Below, one piece after another: positions 6,763 to 15,972 of a stretch of DNA of 64,000 bases. This DNA is from an uncultured bacterium (GTDB taxonomy: Bacteria; Verrucomicrobiota; Kiritimatiellia; RFP12; UBA1067). Below the pieces are notes generated by a model, which was not told the DNA's origin, did no database searches, and worked only from the letters and a program-made list of their open reading frames with translations. A program made the position numbers and the translations under genes. The stretch lies in NCBI GenBank assembly GCA_902799385.1, contig CADCAK010000002.1:107801-171800 (forward strand), given 5' to 3'. Position 1 is the first letter of the stretch. Every line of letters begins with the position of its first letter.

Positions 6763-8628
6763 ATCGAGTAGGGGGAGTTCGACTCCCCCTCTCACACCAC
6801 GAGGCGTGCCCCTTATGGCACCTCGCGGTTTCCGTCAACGGGATATAGCGAGCGGAATCAGCCCCTGTTCTGCAAACCACTTGTTGCCCATCGCCTCGTT
6901 TGCCTGCGGAGTCCCTGCCATCCTGTACCAGCCCTTGCCGCTTCCCGCGAGAAGCCACGCCCTCCGTTCGGGAAGGCCGTTCTTCACGAGGAACTTGGCT
7001 ATTGCAAACCTTCGTTTGCACTGCTTGAGCCGATAGCACCGCAGTTTCCTTCTCAACCATCGCTCGGTTTCCGTCAGCCACCACTTTGCGTTTGCCAGCC
7101 TGTAGTATTCAAGCCATCCGCGCAAGTAGGTGTTGACCTCTCCGACCACCGCCTCGAACTTTCGTCCGCGGTTGCGTCTGGTGAGTTCCCTCAGCCTGCC
7201 CCTCATCCTCTCCTTGCTCTTCTTGGAGACGCGCAGTTGGCCTTTCCCGCCTATCGTGTGGCCGAGGAAGGAGCATTCGCGGCTTGGCGCGACCTTGCTC
7301 TTCGCCTCGTTCACCTTCAGCCGCAGTCTGCGGACGATGAACCGCGTTATGCCTTTCATCACCCGCTCCCCGGCCTTCTGCGACTTGACGTAGATGTTGC
7401 AGTCGTCGGCGTATCGGCAGAACCGATGGCCTCTGCGCTCCAGTTCCTTGTCGAGTTCGTCGAGGACGATGTTGGCCAAGAGCGGGGACAGCGGGCCGCC
7501 CTGCGGCGTTCCCTCCGTCCTGCTCCGGCATACTCCGTCCTGCATGAGGCCGACCCGAAGGAACGCGAGTATGAGCCGCAGCACGCGGCTTTCCCGCAGG
7601 TCCCTTGCGAGCCTTGCCATGAGCCTGTCGTGGTTCACCTTGTCGAAGAACTTCTCCAAGTCGAGGTCAACCACGATGCCGTAGCCTCCCTCCACATACG
7701 CGCTTCCTCGCTTGAGGGCGTCGTGTGCGCTCCGGTTCGGCCTGAACCCGTAGCTTGATTCCGAGAACACCTTCTCGTACATCGGCATGAGCACTTGCGC
7801 CAACGCCTGTTGCACGATGCGGTCTTTCACCGTCGGTATTCCCAACTGCCGCCTGCTCCCGTCGGGCTTGGGGATCTGAACGCCCCTCACCTCGACGGGC
7901 CTGTATCTGCCGCCGAGCAGTTCGCTTCGCATTTCCCGCAGAAGCGTCCAAGCCCTTTCGTCGAACGCCTTGACGGTCATCCCGTCCGTTCCGCCCGACC
8001 CCCTGTTGGACTTGACGCGCTTCCACGCCCTCACGAGGTTGCCGAGGTCGGCCACCCGCTCCATGAGGTCTTTCCCTTGCGCCGGTTCTTGTTCCCTCTT
8101 CACGGGCTTTTGAGAACCCTGTCCGCGCCTATCTCGGCCTTTCACTTCGCCGCCTTCGGCCGACAGGCTGTCCCCGAAGCCAAAGGTCATCTGGCCTTCG
8201 GGGTCTCTTTTCCTTCTCTTTCTGCCCATGCGATTCCGTTCCCCGCGCTTGCTGACTGATTCCGCCCTTCGCCGCCGAGGTCGGCTACTATGGCTTCTGC
8301 TGACTTCTCCCCGCCCGTCCCCCGCCCTCGCGGACGGCGTAGTGCTTTCGCACAGACGAGGAGACCTCCCGGAATAAGATACCTGTCTTTCGCCCGGCGG
8401 GACGCGGATTTACCACCTCGCTACGGTTAGGGTTGGGGCTTCGCCATCCATGGCTGGCTTGCCCGCGAGAAGGCCTTGTATCCGCTTCCTGTTCGTGTCC
8501 TCCGGGTTTCGCCTCTGACTTCCTTCGCCCGCACCCTCGCGAATGCAAGTTTGTCTTCGGCTATTTGGTTCCTCCTAACTGGCCCATTGGAGACTTTCAC
8601 TCCAGACCTTGTATCATGTCCTGCGTAC
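6763..8628 (-). mobile_element. class C group II intron
   Basis: Read on the minus strand, the intron probably begins at GTACGCAGG (8628) and ends at CTACTCGAT (6763), about 1,866 bases. Domain V is the stem at 6796-6829 with a CGC triad, as in class C introns. Domain VI (6766-6789) carries an adenosine seven bases from the 3' end, fitting the branch point. The maturase lies in the domain IV position. The 5' end is only a few bases past a rho-independent terminator, the known target preference of class C introns. The first bases GTACG differ from the usual GTGYG, so the 5' boundary could be off by a few bases. Confidence 0.8.
6835..8229 (-). CDS. ltrA: group II intron reverse transcriptase/maturase
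   Basis: The 464-residue intron-encoded protein copies and helps splice its intron. Reverse transcriptase motifs include GIPTVKDRIVQQAL, SYGFRPNRSAHDAL, TPQGGPLSPLLANI and the catalytic YADD (in RYADDCNIY). The C-terminal maturase region has WLRRKLRCYRLKQCK and the conserved GSGKGWYRMAGTPQ. There is no HNH endonuclease domain, which fits class C introns that target terminator hairpins. The basic N-terminus (MGRKRRKRD) and intact frame suggest the element may still be active. Confidence 0.9.
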   Translation of the reverse strand: MGRKRRKRDPEGQMTFGFGDSLSAEGGEVKGRDRRGQGSQKPVKREQEPAQGKDLMERVADLGNLVRAWKRVKSNRGSGGTDGMTVKAFDERAWTLLREMRSELLGGRYRPVEVRGVQIPKPDGSRRQLGIPTVKDRIVQQALAQVLMPMYEKVFSESSYGFRPNRSAHDALKRGSAYVEGGYGIVVDLDLEKFFDKVNHDRLMARLARDLRESRVLRLILAFLRVGLMQDGVCRSRTEGTPQGGPLSPLLANIVLDELDKELERRGHRFCRYADDCNIYVKSQKAGERVMKGITRFIVRRLRLKVNEAKSKVAPSRECSFLGHTIGGKGQLRVSKKSKERMRGRLRELTRRNRGRKFEAVVGEVNTYLRGWLEYYRLANAKWWLTETERWLRRKLRCYRLKQCKRRFAIAKFLVKNGLPERRAWLLAGSGKGWYRMAGTPQANEAMGNKWFAEQGLIPLAISR

Positions 8629-8632
8629 CATC

Positions 8633-8665
8633 AAAAAAGGCGGAGGGTCGAAACCCTCCGCCTTT
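8633..8665 (-). terminator. terminator of DUF3825-like gene and intron target
   Basis: A 13-bp stem (AAAGGCGGAGGGT, 8636-8648, with its complement 8653-8665) is followed on the minus strand by TTTTTT (8638-8633). It lies just after the stop of the gene ending at 8689. The group II intron begins about five bases beyond the T-tract. Confidence 0.85.
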
Positions 8666-8688
8666 CGGAAACATCGCGTTTCCATGTC

Positions 8689-10056
8689 TCATGCCGCCAA
8701 GCGGGGTGACTGGCGAATGGCGCGACGCATCGCACTTTGGTTGCGCAGCAGGAGCGCATTGTCGAGCACGGTCGGAAACACACAGACATCGCGCCCGGCG
8801 ACGCTGTCGTATTTCAATCCCGCTATGACATACGCAGAAGGACGTTCGAGTTCGACGTCTTCGTCCGTGAGAAAGACCGGAAGAGCATACTGCACGCGCG
8901 TAAGAACCGAATCGCCGTTCCAGACGAGGTCCTTCTCTGCACCACCGTAGAACATCGTGGGTTCCCACTTGTCGGGTGCATCGAGGACGTTCTTGAGCGA
9001 ATCGACGAGACGTACGAACGCAGAGCCTGGGTCGGCGACGATCTCCTCCCCGAATTCAGCGGGGAAGCGGTCGGCGTGGTCGCCGAAGATATGCTCGATG
9101 TTGATCGCCTCTTCCACACAGATCGGACGGCGGAACGCGGAGTCGAGACGAGCGAGTTCCGCTTCGACCTCTGCATAGCTCACCGTCATCGTAGTTTCCG
9201 GCAGATACTCCGCAAGTTCGGCGGGGCCGCCGCCGATCTCCAGTGAAACCCACCACGACCTCAACGCCTTGCGCTTCATGACGAGTGTGATGGCGTTGCC
9301 GCAAAGATCTGCGACAGGCAACGGAACGAGGATCGTGTCATCTGTCTTGCCCGCGATCTTGTAGCACCACCAGGCATCGAAGATCGCCGCGTTGCAGCCC
9401 ACGTCGTCGACATCGCCTCCGACAGCGTTCCTGATCGCCAGCTGGACGTCGTCGAGATTCTCGATGTAGTCCGTGATGTCGCCGAAACCAGCGATTGACT
9501 TTCCATCGCTGTCGGTGAACAGGAACTCTGACGCGCGAAACGACGCGCCGACGAAGCGAGGGCGCGACACGTCCATGCGCAGATAAACTTCACCGTCGCC
9601 GAGACGAGGGGAAGTCCTGCCCGTAGGAACGAGTATCGCGGAGCCGCTACGGATGCGTTGCGGAGGGAGATGTCCGCCAACCGGCGAAAGAGATTCTTCC
9701 CCGGCGACGTTCACTCTGCGCATGACGATCACGCCGTTGTCCCTGCGACCTTCGACGAACGAGACGAGTTCGCGGTTGACGTATTCTGCCATCCTCTCGC
9801 GGAACGGCACCGAGACGCGGGGGTTGTCCATGATCCACCCCAGCGACGCGCCGAGCGCGTGGCGGACGTTCATGAACACCGGCGAAACATCGACCAGCCG
9901 CTTTCCGCAGTATCCGTTGAGGGCCTTGCGGATAAAGTTGTTGGCGACGCTCACGTCTGCGCGTGTGTGCCGTTCAAGTCCGAGGCGACGGAGTGCCGCC
10001 TCGGAATCGTAGGAATGGTCACAAGACCTTCTTGAGTCGAGTGACAATGCGATCAT
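8689..10056 (-). CDS. phage protein with DUF3825-like C-terminus
   Basis: The ATG at 10056 is chosen because AGGAGGTGG precedes it and it overlaps the upstream gene's stop as ATGA, giving 455 residues. No catalytic motif is obvious. The last ~90 residues (LTRVQYALPVFLTDED, a variable stretch, then VFPTVLDNALLLR) resemble the conserved end of DUF3825 proteins, which occur in phages and have no known activity. It is the last gene of the unit and is followed by a strong terminator. The family call is tentative. Confidence 0.55.
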   Translation of the reverse strand: MIALSLDSRRSCDHSYDSEAALRRLGLERHTRADVSVANNFIRKALNGYCGKRLVDVSPVFMNVRHALGASLGWIMDNPRVSVPFRERMAEYVNRELVSFVEGRRDNGVIVMRRVNVAGEESLSPVGGHLPPQRIRSGSAILVPTGRTSPRLGDGEVYLRMDVSRPRFVGASFRASEFLFTDSDGKSIAGFGDITDYIENLDDVQLAIRNAVGGDVDDVGCNAAIFDAWWCYKIAGKTDDTILVPLPVADLCGNAITLVMKRKALRSWWVSLEIGGGPAELAEYLPETTMTVSYAEVEAELARLDSAFRRPICVEEAINIEHIFGDHADRFPAEFGEEIVADPGSAFVRLVDSLKNVLDAPDKWEPTMFYGGAEKDLVWNGDSVLTRVQYALPVFLTDEDVELERPSAYVIAGLKYDSVAGRDVCVFPTVLDNALLLRNQSAMRRAIRQSPRLAA

Positions 10057-10211
10057 GCCGCCACCTCCTGTTCCTGGCTGTGGCGGATGCTCCCTGCGAC
10101 AAGAATAGACTCGTCCCGAGTCCTTCCCGTAACAGGGTCGATGGGCCGAAGCACCATGACGGCGTCGACCGACGAATCGTGCGTAGATGCGCACGAGTTA
10201 TTTTGAGGCAT
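10053..10211 (-). CDS. small phage protein
   Basis: A 52-residue ORF starts at ATG 10211 behind an excellent AAGGAGGA Shine-Dalgarno. It ends in GCATGA, overlapping the next gene's ATG by four bases. The sequence (MPQNNSCASTHDSSV, later MVLRPIDPVTGRTRDES) is polar and unfamiliar. Coupled spacing and the ribosome site support a real gene; function is unknown. Confidence 0.6.
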   Translation of the reverse strand: MPQNNSCASTHDSSVDAVMVLRPIDPVTGRTRDESILVAGSIRHSQEQEVAA

Positions 10212-10814
10212 AATTGTCCTCCTTGTGCCGAAGCACGGTTTATGAACAAGTACGCCCGTTCTCAGACGATGAAGTCGAATGACGAGACACTTAGTATCTA
10301 TCAACAGTATCATCTATGGAGATCGGCAAACTCGGCATCGACTCAAAAGTCAGATCCCGATTATCGCGTTGCAATGCGTTGTTTGCTTTGCTTTGATATG
10401 CGCTGCACGCGTTGTTGCCTACAAACTGGACTCGGCAAGTCCCTATACATCATATACGTAGCTAAGATTCACTCGACCGAGTTGATCGGCCGTTTTAGCC
10501 CGGACACCTCCGTGAACATTCCTATGGTGTTGCGCTCACGCAACAAAAAAGAGGGCCGCCATCGCTTGACCGTGCGATACGGTTCGGCATCCCACGCCGT
10601 CCTTTTTTGGGATTGTTGTTGTTCTTGTTACCGTTGGACACTCCGTCTCCTCTTGCCGAGAAGAGAGTTCATGCCAACCCACACAGCATCTGTCTCTGCT
10701 TCAATTCAACTTCACGTGTTGTCAAAGATCGAGCGGCTCGACGACTTGTCGAGTTGGCGGATAGTATATCATATCGCGTCCCCGGATTCAATGCGGAACG
10801 AATCAAAAATACTT
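10212..10814. other. 600-base gap with one weak candidate
   Basis: No convincing minus-strand gene lies here. The plus strand has the 60-codon candidate at 10279. Short palindromes occur at about 10532-10549 (TGTTGCG-CTCA-CGCAACA, followed by an A-run) and about 10739-10755 (CTCGACGACTTGTCGAG). GC content is lower than in the flanking genes. The promoter for the unit starting at 10211 should lie here. Confidence 0.4.
10279..10461 (+). CDS. candidate small membrane protein
   Basis: This is a 60-codon plus-strand ORF between minus-strand genes. It has one clear hydrophobic stretch (IPIIALQCVVCFALICAARVV), flanked by basic residues before and polar residues after it. It ends in TAG. Its ribosome site is weak and no TATAAT promoter is seen, so support is limited to the membrane segment and intergenic position. 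It resembles the other two membrane mini-genes of the element in orientation and setting. Confidence 0.3.
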   Translation: MTRHLVSINSIIYGDRQTRHRLKSQIPIIALQCVVCFALICAARVVAYKLDSASPYTSYT

Positions 10815-13091
10815 TCACGGGACCGAAAATACATCTCCGCCCCTGGCACCTTTCTCGACGCGCAGATCGCCACGGGCGATGAGTGTTTCAAGGACACGCT
10901 TCAGCTCGTCCTTCTCCATCCTGACAAACCGAAGGATGTTGCGGTACGAAAGGCTACCGCCCTTGGCAGTGATCCTCTGCATGACACGCTTCATCTGCCG
11001 GTCGAACTCGCCGTCGTAGGCGTAGAGCCCGGCCATGAAAAGCATTCGTCTCGTCGCGTGGAACACAAGCGTGTGCGCCCACGCGATGTCATCCTCCTTG
11101 ATGACCGGCGCATTGGCGTTAGCAGAGATTGCGCGGACGAGAGCGAACTTGGAAACTTTTTCAGCTGCACGTGCCCAGAGGGCGAGTGCGCACTCGTTCG
11201 CGTTCGACGACTGCTCGTGTTTCGCATACATCGCGTCAGCCTCGCCACGCACGTCCTTGAGGAGAAGCTTGGCCTTCGCCTCCATCGGCACCGTGCGAGG
11301 CTGGGGAAACTCGGAGAAGAGCGCGTTCTCGTGGCCGATCCTGATGAGGTCGGTGATGTCCGATAGCACGCGCTCCGGGAACTCTTCGGCGACTGCGTTG
11401 TTGTTCGCCTCACCGCGCTTCCCAGCTTCGAGCACGAGGCAGCGTGCGAGCAGTCCGTTCGCCATAACGCGCTCGGAGAGCGATGCGTAGAAGAACTTGG
11501 GGACCGCCGTCCCGAGGAAAGTCAGGTGCGGCTGAATGATGCAAGAGGAACTCGCGGGTTGCCCGCGCTGCAGGGCCTTCTTGCGCATGATGTGAACACT
11601 GTTCGACTCGGAGTACATCCGCAGCAGCATCGAGTTGATCATCTCCGCTCGCGTGTCCTTCATCTTTACTGTATTAAAAAGCGTGTCGGCCTCATCGATT
11701 TGAAAGAACATGCATGGATTAGAGAGGAAGGAGTCTTCCAGTCCTTCACCGCTGGCGAAATAGTCGCCCATCTCGGAGGCAAAGCCCTTGAGGGCTGCGA
11801 GCGACACGTTCACGCCGCGAGGGTGCTGCTTGCCCGTCCCCGACGCGGCGAGGGAGAGAAAGTACAGGTTCGGGCGCGTGTCGAACTCGTCCTTGTACTT
11901 ACGACCAGAGAGGTGGCCGAGAAGCGCGAACGCCCCCGCGAAGGCCAATGCTCGGTTCGGGTACGGCGCGGTCCGGAGCGTGTAGCCCATCAGTTCCGAT
12001 ACAAACCCAGGAACGTCGAATAGCGCGTCGGGGATCGGTCCGGGGTCTGCAATCTCATCCGTCCTGTCGTCCCGATCTTCCGCCGTGTCAGGTTCTGATC
12101 GTGTGCTTTCCGCGCATATAGTGTCCGACAATATAGCCGAAATATCGACGTCCGCAGTAGTGTCCTTAGCGCCATAGCCCATGTCGATCAGCGCAGCGGT
12201 CGCAGCCTTGAAGTCGTTTGCGTGTTCAAGGAGCGCGAACACCTGGTAGGCGTTGTACCCCCGGTTAGGCTCGAACGGCGCTGCGTTGCTGCTGAACACG
12301 AAGAACACGCCGTCCTTTAGAGTCGCCGAGTGGCCGAGGCGCGGGTCCTTTCCCGGCCTCGTCCAGAGCTCGTTGCCGTCGCTCTTTGTGCCGCACAGCG
12401 TCCAGCCGTGCGCCTGCAGATACGGGCGAGGATCGCCCCGCGAGGCGAAATCATCGCCCGGTCTCGTGAGGAATCCCGCCGTGGGCGGCGCAGGTGCGGC
12501 CACAGCGGGGGCAGGTGCGCTTTCCCGCTCCTGGACAGCCGGATGCTCGTCCAGCTCGCGGGCCGCCGACAGGAGGGCTTCACGCGCCTCCTGCGGAATC
12601 GTCGGGATGTGTGCAAAGTCGCCCTGTTCCAGCGTATAGCCAGGAGACGGGGCGCAGAGGAAGAGACCGGCCTCTCCGCGAGTCTCGACAAGGGTGGCGA
12701 TCTTGCCGTTCCGGACTCCCTGCGCAAGTTTCTGGTTGCCCTCTACGGCCCCGGCGCAGCGGTAGACGACGTGCTTCCCGCCGGAGGGTGTGCACTCGAC
12801 AACAAGCTCCGACAGCAGCGAACTGTCGATCTTTGCACACCATGCGGGGTACGCCTCGGCCTTCTGGTCGAAATCGATGCACTCGAGGTTGCCGGACACC
12901 GCGCCCGCGACCACGCACAGCGCCTCGTGCCCGTTTGAGAACCATGCCTCGACCTCGATCTCCGTCGGGAGACGCTGGCTCCAGGTCTTCCACGCGCCCA
13001 CGGCGGGCCGTTTCCTCGCCTTGACGGCGGGGAGGACGGAAAGCCTCGCCTTGAGGTAGGCTGCGGCGGTCTCTGCTGGTATCGGCGTCAT
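10815..13091 (-). CDS. primase-polymerase/DUF3987 replication protein
   Basis: The 758-residue protein joins two parts. Residues ~1-180 match the archaeo-eukaryotic primase-like Prim-Pol domain: the catalytic acidic IDFDQ motif (about residue 72) and the SGGKHVVYR motif (about 104). The later two-thirds resemble DUF3987, a helicase-like P-loop domain with LAASGTGKQHP and the acidic QIDEADTLF as likely Walker A and B. Such fusions prime and unwind DNA for phages and plasmids. It lies downstream of the helicase and recombination genes. The DUF3987 half is inferred from layout. Confidence 0.8.
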   Translation of the reverse strand: MTPIPAETAAAYLKARLSVLPAVKARKRPAVGAWKTWSQRLPTEIEVEAWFSNGHEALCVVAGAVSGNLECIDFDQKAEAYPAWCAKIDSSLLSELVVECTPSGGKHVVYRCAGAVEGNQKLAQGVRNGKIATLVETRGEAGLFLCAPSPGYTLEQGDFAHIPTIPQEAREALLSAARELDEHPAVQERESAPAPAVAAPAPPTAGFLTRPGDDFASRGDPRPYLQAHGWTLCGTKSDGNELWTRPGKDPRLGHSATLKDGVFFVFSSNAAPFEPNRGYNAYQVFALLEHANDFKAATAALIDMGYGAKDTTADVDISAILSDTICAESTRSEPDTAEDRDDRTDEIADPGPIPDALFDVPGFVSELMGYTLRTAPYPNRALAFAGAFALLGHLSGRKYKDEFDTRPNLYFLSLAASGTGKQHPRGVNVSLAALKGFASEMGDYFASGEGLEDSFLSNPCMFFQIDEADTLFNTVKMKDTRAEMINSMLLRMYSESNSVHIMRKKALQRGQPASSSCIIQPHLTFLGTAVPKFFYASLSERVMANGLLARCLVLEAGKRGEANNNAVAEEFPERVLSDITDLIRIGHENALFSEFPQPRTVPMEAKAKLLLKDVRGEADAMYAKHEQSSNANECALALWARAAEKVSKFALVRAISANANAPVIKEDDIAWAHTLVFHATRRMLFMAGLYAYDGEFDRQMKRVMQRITAKGGSLSYRNILRFVRMEKDELKRVLETLIARGDLRVEKGARGGDVFSVP

Positions 13092-13099
13092 GGCTTTGT

Positions 13100-13324
13100 T
13101 TATTGCCCCTCCCGGCTGTTTTTAAGGTTTCGCCTCGCCGATTCGATTACGCACCCCCACTGGCTCGACGCAGACTTGTCGTCGATCCTTGCCGCAAACG
13201 AACATACGATCCACACCAGGACGCAGAGGACAAGTATTCCGACGACGTAGGGGATCGACCTCCACGCCATCATGATCGCCCGCTCCTTCAGGGTAGGCTC
13301 TGGTTCGTATTCGTCATATTCCAT
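13100..13324 (-). CDS. small single-span membrane protein
   Basis: About 74 residues with one strong membrane segment (SIPYVVGILVLCVLVWIVCSF) and an acidic N-terminus (MEYDEYEPEP). The ATG at 13324 is preferred because GAGG lies six bases upstream; a longer form from TTG 13336 overlaps the helicase stop. It lies between the helicase and primase genes. Function unknown. Confidence 0.6.
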   Translation of the reverse strand: MEYDEYEPEPTLKERAIMMAWRSIPYVVGILVLCVLVWIVCSFAARIDDKSASSQWGCVIESARRNLKNSREGQ

Positions 13325-13332
13325 AGTCATCC

Positions 13333-15057
13333 TCAAAAAGGCAGATCGTCAAAATCCTCCTGGTCGAACGCATCCTCGCGGAACGGGCTGTTGTCCGGAA
13401 GATCGCCCGGTGTGCTTGCTACGACGTCTGGATACCTCTCGCCGGTCACGCGCCGCAAGGTGATGTCCTTCGTCTTCTTGACCATGCCCATGAACTCGAG
13501 CTCGAGGAAATCGTCCACGGTGGCCGGTACCTTCACATCGTCGGAGGCTCGTCTGGCGAGAAACCATTTCTCGAACTTCATCCGGGCGAAGCCCGTGTGC
13601 TCCGGGCATATCCACTCCGAGTATCTTTCGTTGAGTCCGCACCAGTACGTGACCCTGACGGTTCTCGGCGCACCGGGCGGAGCGTTGCGCTTTGTCCAAG
13701 GCTCGTACTCCACGTCTGTGACCTCAAGGGTCTCGGTCGTGACCTCGCCGGAGATCGGGCCAAGCGTCGAAGCCTCGCTCTCGATGCGGATGCGCTTTTC
13801 CGGCTGCGGGAACTGGTGCCCGCAGTTCGGGCATGTCATCACGTTGAGCGGCATCATCGTCTGGCACTCCGGACAGGACTTCGCCAGAGGGCCGCGTTTC
13901 TCGCCCGTGCGCTCGCCTGGAGGGCGCAGCTGGTCAAGGCACCCGTGCCTCTCGATGTTGTGCGCGAAGTCGAGTATGAGGCAGTCCTGCTTGCCCGTGT
14001 CCGGCGAAAGACGCGTCCCACGACCGCACATCTGCAGGAGAAGCCCAGGACTCATGGTTGGACGGAGAAGCGCGACGCAGTCGATGTTCGGCGCGTCGAA
14101 TCCCGTCGTCAGGCACTCGACGTTGCACACATACTTGAGCGGCCCCTTCGTCCCTCCGAAGAGGTCCGTCTGGATCGAGCCGCCCTTGAAGCGGTGGAGG
14201 ATGTCCGCACGCTCCTGGGACGATGATTCGCTCGTCACGACCGCGCACTCCTCGCCGGAGAATCGGGAGATGAGCTCCGCCGCCTTCCGGCAGTGCGCTA
14301 TCGACGAACAGAACACAATGACACTCTTGCGCTCCTGCGTTCGCTCGACGATCTCGCGGCAGGCGCTCGCCACGACCCGGTCCTCCATCATCGCCGCCTC
14401 CACCTCCTCGGCCACGAATTCACCTGCACGGACGTGGAGGTTGTCGAGGTTCGCCACGACCCTCCCGGACTTTGCCACGAGCTTCGAGAGGAATCCCTTG
14501 TCGATCAGCTCCTTCAAGCCGATGGAGTACGATATCTCGTTGAAGAGGTTTTGCGGCTGACATATGAGTCCGCCCTTGAGGCGATAAGGCGTCGCGGTCA
14601 TTCCGATGAACCGGATCTTCGGGTTGATCTTCCGAAGCCCCTCGACGAACGTCCCGTACATTCCCTCGTCGTTCGGCTGGATCATGTGCGCCTCGTCGAC
14701 AATGCAGATGTCGCGATGACCGAATATCTCGGCTTTGGAATACACGGACTGGATGCCCGCCACTATCGCGGGCGCGTCGGTGTCGTACTTCCCGAAGCCT
14801 GCGGAGTACATCCCCGTCTTGACGTCGGGAGAAAGGATGTTCAGCTTCTCCAGATCCTGCTCGAGAAGCTCCTTCACATGGCAGAGGAGGATAACGCGCC
14901 CGCCCCACGCCTTAACTGTGTCGGACATGATCTGCGCGGCGACCCACGACTTCCCTCCGCCGACCGTGATCTCGATGCAGGGATTGGTCTTCTTCTCCCG
15001 CAGATGCCTGTAGGTCGCAAGCACGGCGTCCCTCTGGTAGTACCGAAGCTCCGCCAT
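13333..15057 (-). CDS. SF2 DNA helicase
   Basis: This 574-residue superfamily 2 helicase has Walker A-like EITVGGGKSW near residue 32, a Walker B VDEAH box, the SAT-like motif GMTATPYRL, and the late TTGFDAP and QMCGRGTRL motifs. A four-cysteine zinc ribbon (CPEC and CPNCGHQFP) follows the helicase core, then a ~150-residue tail. The type is common in phage replication modules (SSL2/UvsW-like). It lies in an operon with RusA, DUF669 and Sak4-like genes. Confidence 0.85.
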   Translation of the reverse strand: MAELRYYQRDAVLATYRHLREKKTNPCIEITVGGGKSWVAAQIMSDTVKAWGGRVILLCHVKELLEQDLEKLNILSPDVKTGMYSAGFGKYDTDAPAIVAGIQSVYSKAEIFGHRDICIVDEAHMIQPNDEGMYGTFVEGLRKINPKIRFIGMTATPYRLKGGLICQPQNLFNEISYSIGLKELIDKGFLSKLVAKSGRVVANLDNLHVRAGEFVAEEVEAAMMEDRVVASACREIVERTQERKSVIVFCSSIAHCRKAAELISRFSGEECAVVTSESSSQERADILHRFKGGSIQTDLFGGTKGPLKYVCNVECLTTGFDAPNIDCVALLRPTMSPGLLLQMCGRGTRLSPDTGKQDCLILDFAHNIERHGCLDQLRPPGERTGEKRGPLAKSCPECQTMMPLNVMTCPNCGHQFPQPEKRIRIESEASTLGPISGEVTTETLEVTDVEYEPWTKRNAPPGAPRTVRVTYWCGLNERYSEWICPEHTGFARMKFEKWFLARRASDDVKVPATVDDFLELEFMGMVKKTKDITLRRVTGERYPDVVASTPGDLPDNSPFREDAFDQEDFDDLPF

Positions 15058-15120
15058 TGCTCACGCCTCTCTGAAAGTTCTTGTGCTGCCTGTTTCCATC
15101 GCTGTTCCTTGTTGGGCCGT

Positions 15121-15504
15121 TCAAGGTGCGGCCTCGCACGCGTGTGTGCGCCTGTAGTCCTCTTTCTTCTCGATGACGATGTACACCTTGCCTCCTGGAA
15201 TCGGATCGAGCATCTCGATGTGGAGTATCTTCACCTGCGAGTCGTCCCGCATCGCGCCTGCGTGTACAAGCGAGTCCTGAAGGCACTTCATGCAGTTGTC
15301 CGCATCGCGCCGCCGCCGGTCGGGAGGATAGAGGTGGACCGTGAGTGCGAGTTCGCCCTCGATTGGCTTGATCCCGCCCAGGCGCGAAACCGCCATCATC
15401 CGATAACGTCGGCCCTCGCGGCTTATCAGCACACGCGGGCCTACGTGCCGATAGTAGCGGTTCACGCTGGGCGGGTAGCCAAGCGTGAACTCGTGGCGCG
15501 TCAC
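15121..15504 (-). CDS. rusA: RusA-family Holliday junction resolvase
   Basis: The start is taken as GTG 15504, overlapping the upstream stop as GTGA, giving 127 residues. RusA landmarks are YPPSVNRYYR, an ISREGRRYR segment, and the metal-binding acidic cluster PPDRRRRDADNCMKCLQDSL followed by DDSQV. RusA dimers cleave four-way junctions arising in recombination or replication. It fits a set with a single-strand annealing ATPase and an exonuclease. Confidence 0.85.
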   Translation of the reverse strand: MTRHEFTLGYPPSVNRYYRHVGPRVLISREGRRYRMMAVSRLGGIKPIEGELALTVHLYPPDRRRRDADNCMKCLQDSLVHAGAMRDDSQVKILHIEMLDPIPGGKVYIVIEKKEDYRRTHACEAAP

Positions 15505-15968
15505 CACGGCTTCTCGCCTGCGCCGGTCGGGGCGTTGGACTGAGCGGGCTGCGCCTGCTCGGGCGCGGCGGGCTTGTCCTTCGCCTTCCACCCCTTGATC
15601 TCGTTCTTCATCTCGCCCCTGTTGTCAGCAACCTGGACGACATGCGCGATGATCGGGATGTTGTGCAGGTCTTCCTTGCACCTGGGCCGAAGAACGCCAG
15701 TGGCGTGGCAGATCGACGAGAGCTCGCGCTTCGCCATCTCGACCGCAGCCGTGCTGGGGTTCTTGAGGTTGAGCCTCGTCCAGAGCACGCGCTTGGCGTG
15801 TTCGCCGCTCACGACCTGGCACTGCAGCTCGAGGTACGAGCCAGTGCCGGACTTCGTCGGCTTGTTCTGGGACTTCACGATGGCGACCTCGTAGTCGCCC
15901 TCCGGGATCGGCGCGAATCCGCTGTCGAGCGGATCGACCGTAGTTGCATCGAAGAAACACTCTTCCAT
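15501..15968 (-). CDS. DUF669 phage protein
   Basis: From ATG 15968 (behind AAAAGGAAT) this is 155 residues. The core IPEGDYEVAIVKSQ, TKSGTGSYLELQCQVV and LWTRLNLKNP, then LSSICHATG, matches DUF669. That family usually sits beside Sak4/RecA-like ATPases and exonucleases in phage recombination modules, and an OB-fold single-strand-binding role has been suggested. The C-terminal ~30 residues are Pro/Ala/Gln-rich and disordered, ending in an aromatic residue (GEKPW) like SSB tails. Confidence 0.75.
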   Translation of the reverse strand: MEECFFDATTVDPLDSGFAPIPEGDYEVAIVKSQNKPTKSGTGSYLELQCQVVSGEHAKRVLWTRLNLKNPSTAAVEMAKRELSSICHATGVLRPRCKEDLHNIPIIAHVVQVADNRGEMKNEIKGWKAKDKPAAPEQAQPAQSNAPTGAGEKPW

Positions 15969-15972
15969 GAGT

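Noticed and set aside
10530..10556. TGTTGCG/CGCAACA hairpin as a terminator
   Set aside because: The A-run follows on the plus strand, so the T-tract precedes the stem on the minus strand. Neither strand has stem-then-T order.
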